Assembly: GCF_008974265.1 (NCBI RefSeq)
Contig: NZ_BKZW01000001.1
Span: 3,410,001 to 3,474,000, forward strand
DNA from: Dictyobacter vulcani
GTDB lineage: Bacteria > Chloroflexota > Ktedonobacteria > Ktedonobacterales > Ktedonobacteraceae
Direction of reading: 5' to 3'
Length of the DNA stretch: 64,000 bases
Position 1 is the stretch's first letter, and every line of letters starts with the position of its first letter. The notes beneath the pieces were generated by a model. That model saw nothing but the letters and a program-made list of their open reading frames with translations, did not search any database and was not told where the DNA came from. The position numbers and the translations under genes are program-made. Below, piece after piece: positions 34,046 through 42,671 of the stretch.

Positions 34046-36361
34046 ATGGGCACTAATTTAGTGGAAATAGAAAATCAATATACGAGCGGTGTGTATGGGA
34101 AGCGGCCGGTTGAGATCGTGCGTGGGCAAGGTGCCTTATTGTGGGATGCCGAGGGGCGGCGCTATATCGACTGTATGGCTGGCCATGGTGTGGCCAATAT
34201 CGGCCATGGTCGGACAGAGATCGCGGCCGCCCTGGCTGCCCAGGCTCAGCGCCTGACCACCTGTCCTGAAGTGGTCTATAACGATGTCCGGGCGCGTCTA
34301 CTGGAGCGACTGGCACAGGTGACGCCCGAGGGACTGAACAACTTTTTTCTCTGTAACAGTGGTACAGAAGCGGTGGAGGGCGCCTTTAAATTCGCCCGCC
34401 TGGTTACCGGCCGTACTGGTATCATCGCGACGCTGCGCGGTTTCCATGGTCGCAGTATGGGCGCGCTCTCAGCGACCTGGGAAAAGCATTATCGCGAGCC
34501 ATTTGCGCCACTGATTCCTGATGTCTCACATATACGCTATAACGACCTGAACGCTGCCGCTAACGCCATTACTGAGGACACGGCGGCCGTAATCATCGAG
34601 CTGGTCCAGGCCGAAGGAGGCGTCCATGTCGCTCAGGAAGAGTATGTCCAGGGATTAGCGGCCCTCTGTCGCGAGCGTGGGGCACTGCTGATCATCGATG
34701 AGATCCAGACCGGCTTTGGGCGTACCGGTACGCTCTTTGCCTGTGAACAGTATGGGGTTCAGCCGGCTATCCTCTGTCTGGCTAAATCTCTGGCTGGTGG
34801 GGTGCCGATGGGTGCGGTCTGTCTGGGGACGCGCGTGATGGAGAGTGGGCACATCAGTAAAGGGTCTCATGGCAGCACCTTTGGCGGTAATCCACTGGCC
34901 TGTGCGGCCGCTCTGGCGACGCTGGAGATCCTTGAACACGAGGAGTTAGCCAACAGGGCAGCCGCGCTAGGAGCGCATGCTCAGCAACGTCTGAGATCCA
35001 TGCAATCGCCTCTGGTTCGTGAGGTACGTGGACGCGGTCTTTTGATTGGTATTGAGCTCACCAAACGTGTCCAGCCCTATCTGGAGGCCCTCTGCGAGCG
35101 TGGAGTGCTGGCCCTGCCCGCCGGCGCAAATGTCCTGCGCCTGTTGCCGCCTCTGGTGATCGATCAGACACAACTCGACGAAGCGCTGGATATCGTTCAG
35201 GAGGTCCTGAGAGGCTCGTCACGGCCCGTGCAACCGCCGACTGGTACAAATAGCTTACTGGACGCTCCAATGCCTGATGTCGGGCTTCTAGTGAGTATTT
35301 TGAATATAGCCAGTCTTTCGCGTCAGGAAAGCACGTTAGCACACTTTCTGGTAGAGCAGGCGCAACAGATGGGACTGTATGCATATGTGGATGAGGTCGG
35401 GAATTTTGTCGCCAGTACGCATCCAGAACCAACCGATCAGCCGGCGGTGGTTCTACTGGGGCATATGGACACGGTGCCGGGGAATATCCCGGTACGGATC
35501 GAGGGTGATCTGCTCTATGGTCGGGGCGCGGTAGATGCCAAGGGTCCGCTGGCCGCCTTTATCTGTGCCACCGCCCGGGTGGCGAAACAGATAAAAGCAG
35601 CTAATGTCCAGCCGATCGTGGTCGTTGGAGCGGTCGAGGAGGAGGCTGCGACCTCACGTGGGGCGCGTGGCATCGTCGGGCGCTATCAGCCGTCCGCCTG
35701 CATCATTGGCGAACCGAGTAGTAGTCGGGCCGTAACCATCGGCTATAAAGGTCGCCTGCTTATTGATGGCTGTGTCACACAACAATCCAGCCATAGCGCT
35801 GGCCCGGCTCGGAGTAGTAATGAGGTCGCCGTGGCCTACTGGGAACGTGTACGCCGCCATGCTGAAGAGTGGAACCAGCAGCACGCCGGAAGCTCGGCCT
35901 TCGCGGCCCTGCAACCCTCGCTGCGCAGTATCCAGAGCACCCATGATGGTCTGGAGGAGCGGACCAGTTTTACGATTGGCTACCGCCTGCCACCAGCTTT
36001 TGAACTGAGCGCCCTGCGCGAGCAACTCCAGCGCTGGGCCTATGAAGATGATCTACACATCCAGTTTTCCGGTGAAGAAGTGGCCTACCAGACCACGCGC
36101 ACGATTCCGCTGGCACGCGCCTTTATCGCCGCCATCCGCTCTACTGGTGTTCAGCCTGCGTTTAAGCACAAAACCGGTACCTCAGATATGAATGTCGTCG
36201 GACCCCATTGGGGGCAGAATATCGTGGCCTATGGACCTGGAGACTCAAGCCTTGATCATACACCCAATGAACATATTAGCCTCACGGAATACACCCATGC
36301 GATTGATGTACTTGAACATGTCCTGCATACGCTTGCAGCGCAAAGGGAAACCGCCTTATGA
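34046..36361 (+). CDS. lysJK: Fused LysJ aminotransferase - LysK carboxypeptidase
   Basis: 771 residues with two enzymes in one frame. Residues 1-390 are an ArgD/LysJ-type PLP aminotransferase: NSGTEAVEGAFKFARL, FHGRSMGALSATW, IIDEIQTGFGRTG, and the PLP lysine Lys247 in LCLAKSLAGGVPMGA. A linker (about 390-408) leads to an M20 metallopeptidase of LysK type: HMDTVPG (His473, Asp475), GRGAVDAKGPLAAF (Asp497), EEEAATSRGARG (Glu531/532) and FKHKTGTSDMNVV. LysJ aminates the LysW-bound semialdehyde to lysine and LysK releases lysine from LysW, so the fusion unites the last two steps. GGAGGGAGG precedes the ATG; the stop overlaps the next start (ATGA). Confidence 0.93.
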   Translation: MGTNLVEIENQYTSGVYGKRPVEIVRGQGALLWDAEGRRYIDCMAGHGVANIGHGRTEIAAALAAQAQRLTTCPEVVYNDVRARLLERLAQVTPEGLNNFFLCNSGTEAVEGAFKFARLVTGRTGIIATLRGFHGRSMGALSATWEKHYREPFAPLIPDVSHIRYNDLNAAANAITEDTAAVIIELVQAEGGVHVAQEEYVQGLAALCRERGALLIIDEIQTGFGRTGTLFACEQYGVQPAILCLAKSLAGGVPMGAVCLGTRVMESGHISKGSHGSTFGGNPLACAAALATLEILEHEELANRAAALGAHAQQRLRSMQSPLVREVRGRGLLIGIELTKRVQPYLEALCERGVLALPAGANVLRLLPPLVIDQTQLDEALDIVQEVLRGSSRPVQPPTGTNSLLDAPMPDVGLLVSILNIASLSRQESTLAHFLVEQAQQMGLYAYVDEVGNFVASTHPEPTDQPAVVLLGHMDTVPGNIPVRIEGDLLYGRGAVDAKGPLAAFICATARVAKQIKAANVQPIVVVGAVEEEAATSRGARGIVGRYQPSACIIGEPSSSRAVTIGYKGRLLIDGCVTQQSSHSAGPARSSNEVAVAYWERVRRHAEEWNQQHAGSSAFAALQPSLRSIQSTHDGLEERTSFTIGYRLPPAFELSALREQLQRWAYEDDLHIQFSGEEVAYQTTRTIPLARAFIAAIRSTGVQPAFKHKTGTSDMNVVGPHWGQNIVAYGPGDSSLDHTPNEHISLTEYTHAIDVLEHVLHTLAAQRETAL

Positions 36362-37506
36362 GATCACTCGCTATTCTGGATAGCACCCTGCGCGAGGGGG
36401 AGCAATTCATCAAGACCTTTTTTACCCTGGAGCAGCGTGTACAGATCGCACGCTGGCTGGATCGTCTTGGCGTAACGTTTATCGAGCTTCCCTCGCCGAT
36501 TGCGTCGCCTGAGACCCGCGACTCGATCCAGGCTATCTGTGCGCTGGGTCTGCAATCACACATTGTCACCCATGTGCGTTGTGTGGAGGCAGACGTGCTG
36601 GCCGCACTGGAAACCAATGTCTATGGCCTGAATCTGTTCTTTGGCACCTCCACGGAACTGCGCTCAAATAGCCATGGACGCCGTATCGAGCAGATCGTCC
36701 AGCAGGCGGTCCCACTGATCCAGTTGATCCGCACGACCGGTCGCTACGTGCGCTTCTCAGCTGAAGACGCCTTTCGCAGCGATCTGGTTGACCTGCTGAC
36801 CATCTTCGACGCCGTGGTCGAGGCCGGAGTACAGCGGATTGGCCTGCCCGATACTGTTGGCATAGCTACCCCACGTCAGGTTGAGCAGTTGGTCAGCCTG
36901 GTAGCCAGTCGTTATCCCGGCGTTGGTATCGAATTTCACGGACACAATGATACCGGCTGCGCCATCGCCAACGCCATTGCCGCCTTTGAGGCCGGGGCCG
37001 ACTGTCTGGATGTCACGGTGATGGGCATCGGTGAGCGCAATGGGATCGCATCGCTGAGTGGCATTATCTCGCAACTCTACATCCACTATCCAGCTCTGCT
37101 GGCACGCTACGATCTGACACAACTGATGGAGTTAGAGCAATACGTGGCCGAGTGCCTGAATATCAATATTCCCTATAACATGCCGATCACGGCTCCCAGC
37201 GCCTTTACCCATCGCGCCGGTGTGCACACCAAAGCCGTCCTGCATAATCCAAACGCCTATGAAATCCTCAATCCTACCGATTTTGGACTCGCGCGCCACG
37301 TCGATATCGGTTCCCGTTTCACGGGCCGCTATGCCGTGGGACATCGCGCCGTCTTTCTGGGATTACAACTAACCTCCGACGAGGTTGTGCACCTGACACA
37401 AGCCCTCAAAGAGCGGGCCGAACACGGCTCACTCAGCGATGAAGAGGTCAATACATTTATTCTTGCCTGGTATGAACAGAAAGGAAGCCTGATATGGGAA
37501 CGCTAG
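36358..37506 (+). CDS. hcs: Homocitrate synthase
   Basis: 382 residues, DRE-TIM metallolyase fold. ILDSTLREGEQF at the N-terminus, the HGHNDTGCAIANAIAA metal-binding strand, VMGIGERNGIASLSG and THRAGVHTKAVLHNP are the expected motifs. It condenses acetyl-CoA with 2-oxoglutarate to homocitrate, the first committed step of the alpha-aminoadipate route. Isopropylmalate and citramalate synthases share the fold; assignment to homocitrate rests on length (no C-terminal regulatory domain) and the flanking lys genes. The start overlaps lysJK (ATGA), and the end overlaps lysT by 13 bases. Confidence 0.92.
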   Translation: MRSLAILDSTLREGEQFIKTFFTLEQRVQIARWLDRLGVTFIELPSPIASPETRDSIQAICALGLQSHIVTHVRCVEADVLAALETNVYGLNLFFGTSTELRSNSHGRRIEQIVQQAVPLIQLIRTTGRYVRFSAEDAFRSDLVDLLTIFDAVVEAGVQRIGLPDTVGIATPRQVEQLVSLVASRYPGVGIEFHGHNDTGCAIANAIAAFEAGADCLDVTVMGIGERNGIASLSGIISQLYIHYPALLARYDLTQLMELEQYVAECLNINIPYNMPITAPSAFTHRAGVHTKAVLHNPNAYEILNPTDFGLARHVDIGSRFTGRYAVGHRAVFLGLQLTSDEVVHLTQALKERAEHGSLSDEEVNTFILAWYEQKGSLIWER

Positions 37507-38762
37507 CCGAAGAGATTTTTAGTTATCGCCTGGGACGCCCTGTAGTGGCCGGAGATACGGTGGTGGTGGATGTAGACCACGTGATGAGCCATGATACGAC
37601 GACGCCACTGGCCATCAAAGCTTTCCGCAAGCTGACGCAACAGAACAATGGGCGCGTCTTTGATCAGAAGCGCGCGCATATTGTCTTTGATCATATCATT
37701 CCAGCCGCGACGATCCAGGCCGCCACGCTACACCGCGAGGTACGCGACTTCGCCAGAGAACAGGAGATCCCCATTCTCCAGGAGGGCATCTGCCATCAGG
37801 TAATGCCGGAGAAAGGCTTTGTCCTGCCTGGGAGCATCATTGTTGGGGCCGATAGCCACTCCTGCACCTATGGCGCCTTCGGAGCCTTCGGGACAGGTAT
37901 GGGCTCGACAGATATCGGCGTTGCCTATGCCACCGGACGCAGCTGGTTCCGCGTCCCTGAGACGATCAATGTGCATATCACCGGCGAATTGCCCCCTGGT
38001 GTCTTTGCCAAAGACATCTCACTGGAGATCGTGCGCCGCCTGGGTGTGGATGGGGCCAACTATCGTGCCCTGGAATACACTGGTGAGGTCATCGAAAACT
38101 TCTCCATGAGTGAGCGCATGACCTTCTCCAATATGGCCATCGAGATGGGCGGTAAAGCCGGCCTGATCGCGGCCGACGCGACAACTCAGGCATGGCTACG
38201 TGGTCGCACGGATAAAGACTATCCTTTGCTGCGCGCCCATAATCCGCACTATGAACAGATCATTGAGATTGATGTCAGCCACATGAAACCCCTGGTTGCC
38301 TGTCCGCCGGACGTCAATATCGTCCATCCCGCCGAAGAGGTCGAGGACATCAAGATCGACCAGGTCTTCCTCGGCACCTGCACCAACGGTCGCCTGGACG
38401 ATCTTGAGATTGCCGCCAATATCTTACGTGGTCGTACCATCAGTCCTGATCTGCGCATGGTCGTAATTCCCGCATCCCGTGAAATCTACCTGGAAGCCAT
38501 GCGGCGCGGCTACCTGGAGATCTTCGCCGCAGCTGGAGCCTCCGTAGGCACACCAGGCTGTGGGCCCTGCATTGGCCGTCACTTCGGCGTTTTGGCACCC
38601 GGCGAGCGCGCCATGACCACCATGAACCGTAATTTTACCGGCCGCATGGGCGATCCCACCGCCGAAATCTACCTTGGCAGTCCAGCGACCGTGGCCGCCA
38701 CCGCCCTCACTGGCCATATCACCGATCCACGTAGCGTATTATTCACCGAAAACCTGGTCTAA
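37494..38762 (+). CDS. lysT: Homoaconitase large subunit LysT
   Basis: 422 residues of the LeuC/LysT type. Iron-sulfur cluster cysteines are visible in FLGTCTNGRLDDLEIA and in GTPGCGPCIGRHFG. Other aconitase motifs are VVDVDHVMSHD, IIVGADSHSCTYGAFG and MGSTDIGVAYATGRSW. With LysU it dehydrates homocitrate and rehydrates the product to homoisocitrate. AAAGGAAG precedes the ATG, which lies inside the end of the homocitrate synthase gene. A leuC role is formally possible, but the operon argues for lysine. Confidence 0.92.
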   Translation: MGTLAEEIFSYRLGRPVVAGDTVVVDVDHVMSHDTTTPLAIKAFRKLTQQNNGRVFDQKRAHIVFDHIIPAATIQAATLHREVRDFAREQEIPILQEGICHQVMPEKGFVLPGSIIVGADSHSCTYGAFGAFGTGMGSTDIGVAYATGRSWFRVPETINVHITGELPPGVFAKDISLEIVRRLGVDGANYRALEYTGEVIENFSMSERMTFSNMAIEMGGKAGLIAADATTQAWLRGRTDKDYPLLRAHNPHYEQIIEIDVSHMKPLVACPPDVNIVHPAEEVEDIKIDQVFLGTCTNGRLDDLEIAANILRGRTISPDLRMVVIPASREIYLEAMRRGYLEIFAAAGASVGTPGCGPCIGRHFGVLAPGERAMTTMNRNFTGRMGDPTAEIYLGSPATVAATALTGHITDPRSVLFTENLV

Positions 38763-38795
38763 AGCCACCAAACACACGAAAGGAAACACAAACCC

Positions 38796-39290
38796 ATGGG
38801 ACGCATCTGGAAAGTCGGCGACAACATCAACACCGACCTGATCATACCGGGACGCTACAACGTCACCACCGACCACGCCCAGCTCGCCAAATACTGCCTG
38901 TACGAAGCCTATCCCGAATTCTCCCAGGGCGTCCAGCCCGGAGATATCCTGATGGGAGGACACAACTTTGGCTGTGGCTCATCGCGCGAGCACGCCCCGA
39001 CCGCTATCCTGGCCAACCATGTCAAAGTCGTCATCGCCCGCAGTTTCGCCCGTATCTTCTACCGCAACGCCGTCAACATCGGCCTGCCCGTCCTCGTCTG
39101 CGAAGAAGCCGTCCTCAACAGCGAAGACGGCCATCAGCTAGAAGTAGATCTCACCAGTGGCCAGATCAGCAATATCACCACCGGAAAAAAATTTCAGTCC
39201 GAGCCGCTTGATCCTTTTGTTGCCCGCATCGTAGCCGCCGGTGGTATAATCAACTATATTGAAGCCAATAACGGCCAACTCATTTACTAG
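38796..39290 (+). CDS. lysU: Homoaconitase small subunit LysU
   Basis: 164 residues, the swivelling domain of aconitase-type enzymes. It starts WKVGDNINTDLIIPGRYN and contains the active-site loop GGHNFGCGSSREHAP and ARSFARIFYRNAVNIGLP. It pairs with LysT; the length and loop match archaeal/Thermus-type small subunits. AAAGGAAA precedes the ATG, 33 bases after lysT. It is the last gene of the operon; no T-rich hairpin terminator was found right after the stop, and the repeat island begins 170 bases downstream. Confidence 0.92.
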   Translation: MGRIWKVGDNINTDLIIPGRYNVTTDHAQLAKYCLYEAYPEFSQGVQPGDILMGGHNFGCGSSREHAPTAILANHVKVVIARSFARIFYRNAVNIGLPVLVCEEAVLNSEDGHQLEVDLTSGQISNITTGKKFQSEPLDPFVARIVAAGGIINYIEANNGQLIY

Positions 39291-39461
39291 CAAACCCCCT
39301 TCCCCGAGAGAGGCTAGAGCATTCCCCCCCTGGATGCCCTGGCCTCTCTCCCCTTTTTCCTTCTCTGTGCCTCTTCCCGTCCGAATAAGCTTCCCTCACA
39401 GCCCTGACCAGTTTCATCTCCCTCGCCCTACCTGATGGGTCGCTCTTTGTACCCAACCTGT

Positions 39462-39822
39462 CATGGCAACTTAAGAATAAGAACTTAAGAAGCCTACGAC
39501 ATATGATTTTGACATATTCACAACTCATGGCAACTTAAGAATAAGAACTTAAGAAGCCTACGACATACGATTTTGACATATTCACAACTCATGGCAACTT
39601 AAGAATAAGAACTTAAGAAGCCTACGACATACGATTTTGACACATTCACAACTCATGGCAACTTAAGAATAAGAACTTAAGAAGCCTACGACATACGATT
39701 TTGACACATTCACCACTATGGCAACTTAAGAATAAGAACTTAAGAAGCCTACGACACCTGCTTTTGATAAATTATTTGCTCCAACTTAAGAATAAGAACT
39801 TAAGAAGCCTACGAAACCTTAA
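39462..39822. repeat. Direct repeat array, about 64 bp x 6 (CTTAAG units)
   Basis: A 37-base core (CAACTTAAGAATAAGAACTT, continuing AAGAAGCCTACGACA) starts near 39467, 39531, 39595, 39659, 39722 and 39782. The interspersed sequence (ACGATTTTGACATATTCAC and neighbours) is nearly identical in the first four units, so it is a tandem array and not a CRISPR. Each core holds two direct ACTTAAG words, and CTTAAG is itself a palindrome. Two inverted cores occur at 40326 and 40417. Confidence 0.88.
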
Positions 39823-40452
39823 AAATAACTCTATGTGTCATTAAATTGTATTTTGATATTAAAATCATGAAAAGCTTGACAAAGTAAATATTGTTAATTA
39901 TAATAAATAAAAAATACATATAATAATACAATATATAATAAATATATTGTATAGGGGAATGCTATATTTATTATAGAAGGCACAAGGTATTGCATACCTT
40001 GAATTTAAAAGTAATACGAAAAGGTACGTAATAGTTTATAGTGAAAGTAATATAAAAGAGATACGTATTACATTGCAGAAAAAAAGATAATACAAAAAGG
40101 TACGTAATAGTTTATAGTGAAAGTAATATAAAAGAGATACATATTACATTGCAGAAAAAAAGATAATACAAAAAGGTACGTAATAGTTTATAGTGAAAGT
40201 AATATAAAAGAGATACATATTACATTGCAGAAAAAAAGATAATACAAAGAGATACATAATCTATTGCAAGGAAAGTAAACGAAGAGGTACGTATTACATT
40301 GCAGGAAAGAGAAATACAATACAAGTGTCGTAGGCTTCTTAAGTTCTTATTCTTAAGTTGATATACTTCCTGCCAGGACTAAGCGGTTACTATACTTTTT
40401 GCCAGGATAATACAAGTGTCGTAGGCTTCTTAAGTTCTTATTCTTAAGTTGC
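39823..40452. repeat. AT-rich repeat island: 76-bp tandem repeats bounded by inverted CTTAAG cores
   Basis: Base composition is markedly more AT-rich than in the flanking genes. AAGGTACGTAATAGTTTATA begins copies at 40021, 40097 and 40173 (76-bp period), and a degenerate fourth follows. At 40326-40360 and 40417-40451 the core of the upstream array returns in inverse orientation (TGTCGTAGGCTTCTTAAGTT...). No protein-like frame exists. Together with 39462-39822 this makes an island of about 1 kb with inverted ends, not explained by any gene. Confidence 0.85.
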
Positions 40453-40642
40453 CACAGGTGGAGGTTGATGGTTGAGGAAAATGGCCCCCTTATTGCATGC
40501 AAAAAAGGCTCTTGTTGCAAGTCCATCAATATGGTATCTTCTCAATGGCGCTCGCAGATAGGCATCTGCAACTAACTCAATGTGTATTGATGAACAAAAG
40601 CTATTGCTATCAGGCGATTCAACTACAGATACAGGAGCTATT

Positions 40643-41593
40643 ATGACACGCAAAGGCTGGATACTCTTTATCGCTATTTCCGTCTTCTGGGGCATCCCTT
40701 ACTTTTTTATCAAAATTGCTGTACGTGAGCTGGATCCGGCGGTGGTGGTGTTTGCTCGTGCCATAATTGGAGCCATGGTGTTGTTGCCGATGGTGGCTCG
40801 CCAGAAAGCGTTACGGTCACTCCTCAAGCATTGGCCTATGGTTCTGCTGTTCTCGGTTATCCATATGGTCGGGGCGTTCCTGTTGATTAGTTATGGTGAA
40901 CAACATGTTTCATCCTCGCTCACCAGCCTGTTGATCGCGGCCAATCCGATTATGGTTGCAGTATTCGCACTGGGCTTCGATAAAAGCGAGCGAGTCACGG
41001 GCCTGCGCCTCGTTGGTCTCCTGATAGGTCTGGTCGGTCTGGTTGTCTTACTGGGCTTCGATGTTGGTGGAGATAGTCAGATGTGGTTTGGGGCCGTGCT
41101 GATCCTGCTGGCGGCAGCTGGCTATGCGATCGGAGCCATGATGCTCAAGCACCGACCTCTGGTTGACTTGCCCAGAACCGCCGTCGCGGCCGGAGAATGT
41201 AGCGTGACAAGTATCGTACTGCTGCCCTTGATTCTGACGCGGCTTCCCAGCAGCGTACCCAGTGCGGGCGTGCTTGTGAGCCTGCTCATTCTCGGCCTGA
41301 TCTGTACAGCCCTGGCTTTACCAACCTTCTTTGCCCTCATCGCCGAAGTTGGAGCCAGTCGTGGGACCGTCATCACCTATGTTAATCCCGCCGTCTCTGT
41401 ACTCCTGGGCGTCACCATCCTTGGCGAGCAACTCACCCTCGCCACTGTGCTGGGCTTTGTGTTAATCATCGCAGGCTCCTGGATCTCTACCACTGGCTCC
41501 ATACCATTCCTGACGCCGCGCAAAGTGTCGCAGCGTAGCGGCAGCCTTGACGGCTGCGACCAGTTCGCGCATGAGCAAGTCCCTGGAAACTGA
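40643..41593 (+). CDS. EamA/DMT-family transporter
   Basis: 316 residues from the ATG at 40643, preceded by CAGGAG; the frame is open upstream to 40580. There are ten hydrophobic segments in two EamA halves, starting ILFIAISVFWGIPYFFIKIA and ending GVTILGEQLTLATVLGFVLIIAGS. The family exports or imports small metabolites, often amino acids or nucleosides; the substrate is not readable. It sits between the two lysine transcription units, so a lysine-related role is possible but only positional. The last 20 or so residues are encoded by a family A palindrome (RKVSQRSGSLDGCDQF), suggesting the gene end was altered by repeat insertion. Confidence 0.85.
   Translation: MTRKGWILFIAISVFWGIPYFFIKIAVRELDPAVVVFARAIIGAMVLLPMVARQKALRSLLKHWPMVLLFSVIHMVGAFLLISYGEQHVSSSLTSLLIAANPIMVAVFALGFDKSERVTGLRLVGLLIGLVGLVVLLGFDVGGDSQMWFGAVLILLAAAGYAIGAMMLKHRPLVDLPRTAVAAGECSVTSIVLLPLILTRLPSSVPSAGVLVSLLILGLICTALALPTFFALIAEVGASRGTVITYVNPAVSVLLGVTILGEQLTLATVLGFVLIIAGSWISTTGSIPFLTPRKVSQRSGSLDGCDQFAHEQVPGN
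41534..41561. repeat. Family A palindrome inside the 3' end of the EamA gene
   Basis: CGTAGCGGCAGCCTTGACGG, then CTGCGACC. It is in frame with the transporter and supplies part of its C-terminal tail. Confidence 0.7.
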
Positions 41594-41658
41594 GGCTCGT
41601 GAAGAGGCGGATTGTGGTTGCAGTGCTTGTCGTACGTCGAGAGATCGCAGCGACCAGC

Positions 41659-42077
41659 GCCAATACTTTTCGTTTAACGAGTTTTGTGGCGGCGAAAGAC
41701 GTTGTGGAGAAAAGCAGCGAATCATCCGTGGAGAGGGCGCCACACGCGGAGGCCGGCATGCGGCGTTCTCGTGGAGCGAGGTGCGCAACGAGCATCGCAT
41801 GCCTGTGGCGCCTACACCGAGACGGATCCTGTTTCGTGATCCTTTGCGCACTGGTACGAGGATCCACGCGCTCTTCTACCACGTTGCTGTGCGAGCAGGC
41901 AACGGCACGGCACCCACGATCCCTGGAGGCGCCACAGCACTGCGCATCGTTCTTGCACGCTGGCCTGCGCAAACGGCAGCAGGGCGGCCTCCGCGTGTGG
42001 CGCCCTCTCCACGTACACATGGCTTGCTGGTCACGTCGAACCCTCTCTCAACGTAGCGCTAACCGAAAAGTATTGGC
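41659..42077. mobile_element. Foldback / MITE-like element, about 419 bp, copy 2 (inverted relative to copy 1)
   Basis: The ends GCCAATACTTTTCGTTTAAC and the inverse of GCCAATACTTTTCGGTTAGC are terminal inverted repeats. The reverse complement aligns along its whole length with 20571-20993 at about 90% identity by eye, including the nested GGCGCCACACGCGGAGGCC / GGCCTCCGCGTGTGGCGCC pair. Both sides carry GCGACCAGCGC, the centre of a family A palindrome, consistent with insertion into such a repeat. It has no recognisable transposase. Confidence 0.78.
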
Positions 42078-42238
42078 GACCAGCGCTGCCGGTACGCTGG
42101 TCCTCTTCAGCGAAATGTACTGCTGAAGCTGGTTTTTTGTCTGGCTCGTATAAAAAAATAGCACTTAAAAATGCATACATAAGATCTCTTAAATCGGGTA
42201 TAAACAGTAGTGGCAACCTTTATAGGGAGTGGTATTTC

Positions 42239-42267
42239 TTGACATAATATGGGGGGCGTGCTATAAC
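42239..42267 (+). promoter_or_regulatory. Sigma70-type promoter of the dehydrogenase / lysS unit
   Basis: Consensus TTGACA (42239-42244), a 17-base spacer and TATAAC (42262-42267). Transcription would begin near 42274, about 20 bases before the third T-box. Confidence 0.82.
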
Positions 42268-42290
42268 TAGCTATAATGACAATCTTATAT

Positions 42291-42585
42291 GGTGAAAAGC
42301 TTTGACAGGGAGAGTAGCGGGTAGCCGTGACGGACAGAGAGCAGGCGCTGGCTGAGAGGCTTGCACGTTGATGTTCCGCGAAGAAGACCCTGGAGCTGCG
42401 AGAAGAAATCACGTTTGTGAGAGTAGAACTCGCCGGTGATCTCCGTGATGGATCGGTGTATAGGTGCCCGTTTGTTTTCTGGGACTTATACCCGCTGAGG
42501 CTGTTGCTGTGAGGCAGCGGTGAATACAGGTGGTAACACGAGAAGTGCGCTCTTCGTCCTTGTTTGGTAGGATGAAGAGTTTTTT
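42291..42585 (+). promoter_or_regulatory. T-box leader 3 (specifier AAG, lysine)
   Basis: Begins GAAAAGCTTTGACAGGGAGA, very similar to leader 1. The specifier region is GAAGAAGACCC with AAG at 42384-42386. The T-box AGGTGGTAACACGAG lies at about 42528-42542, with tRNA-end pairing word TGGT. The terminator stem GCTCTTCGTCCT / AGGATGAAGAG and a T-run end at 42585. It should control the downstream dehydrogenase and lysyl-tRNA synthetase genes in response to uncharged tRNA-Lys. Confidence 0.9.
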
Positions 42586-42671
42586 GTTGCACTGTACTTT
42601 GTCCGACCTTATGCGCTTGAGTGCTGGTTGATATGCCGATCCCTATGGAGAGGCGAAAGTGAGGACTTGCG

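Noticed and set aside
39462..39822. Possible CRISPR array (regular direct repeats)
   Set aside because: The sequences between repeats are nearly identical rather than unique, the unit is a simple 64-bp tandem, and no cas gene is present.
41487..42126. Open reading frames across foldback copy 2 and its flanks
   Set aside because: Same reasons as for copy 1; the frames run out of the element into repeats and a promoter region.
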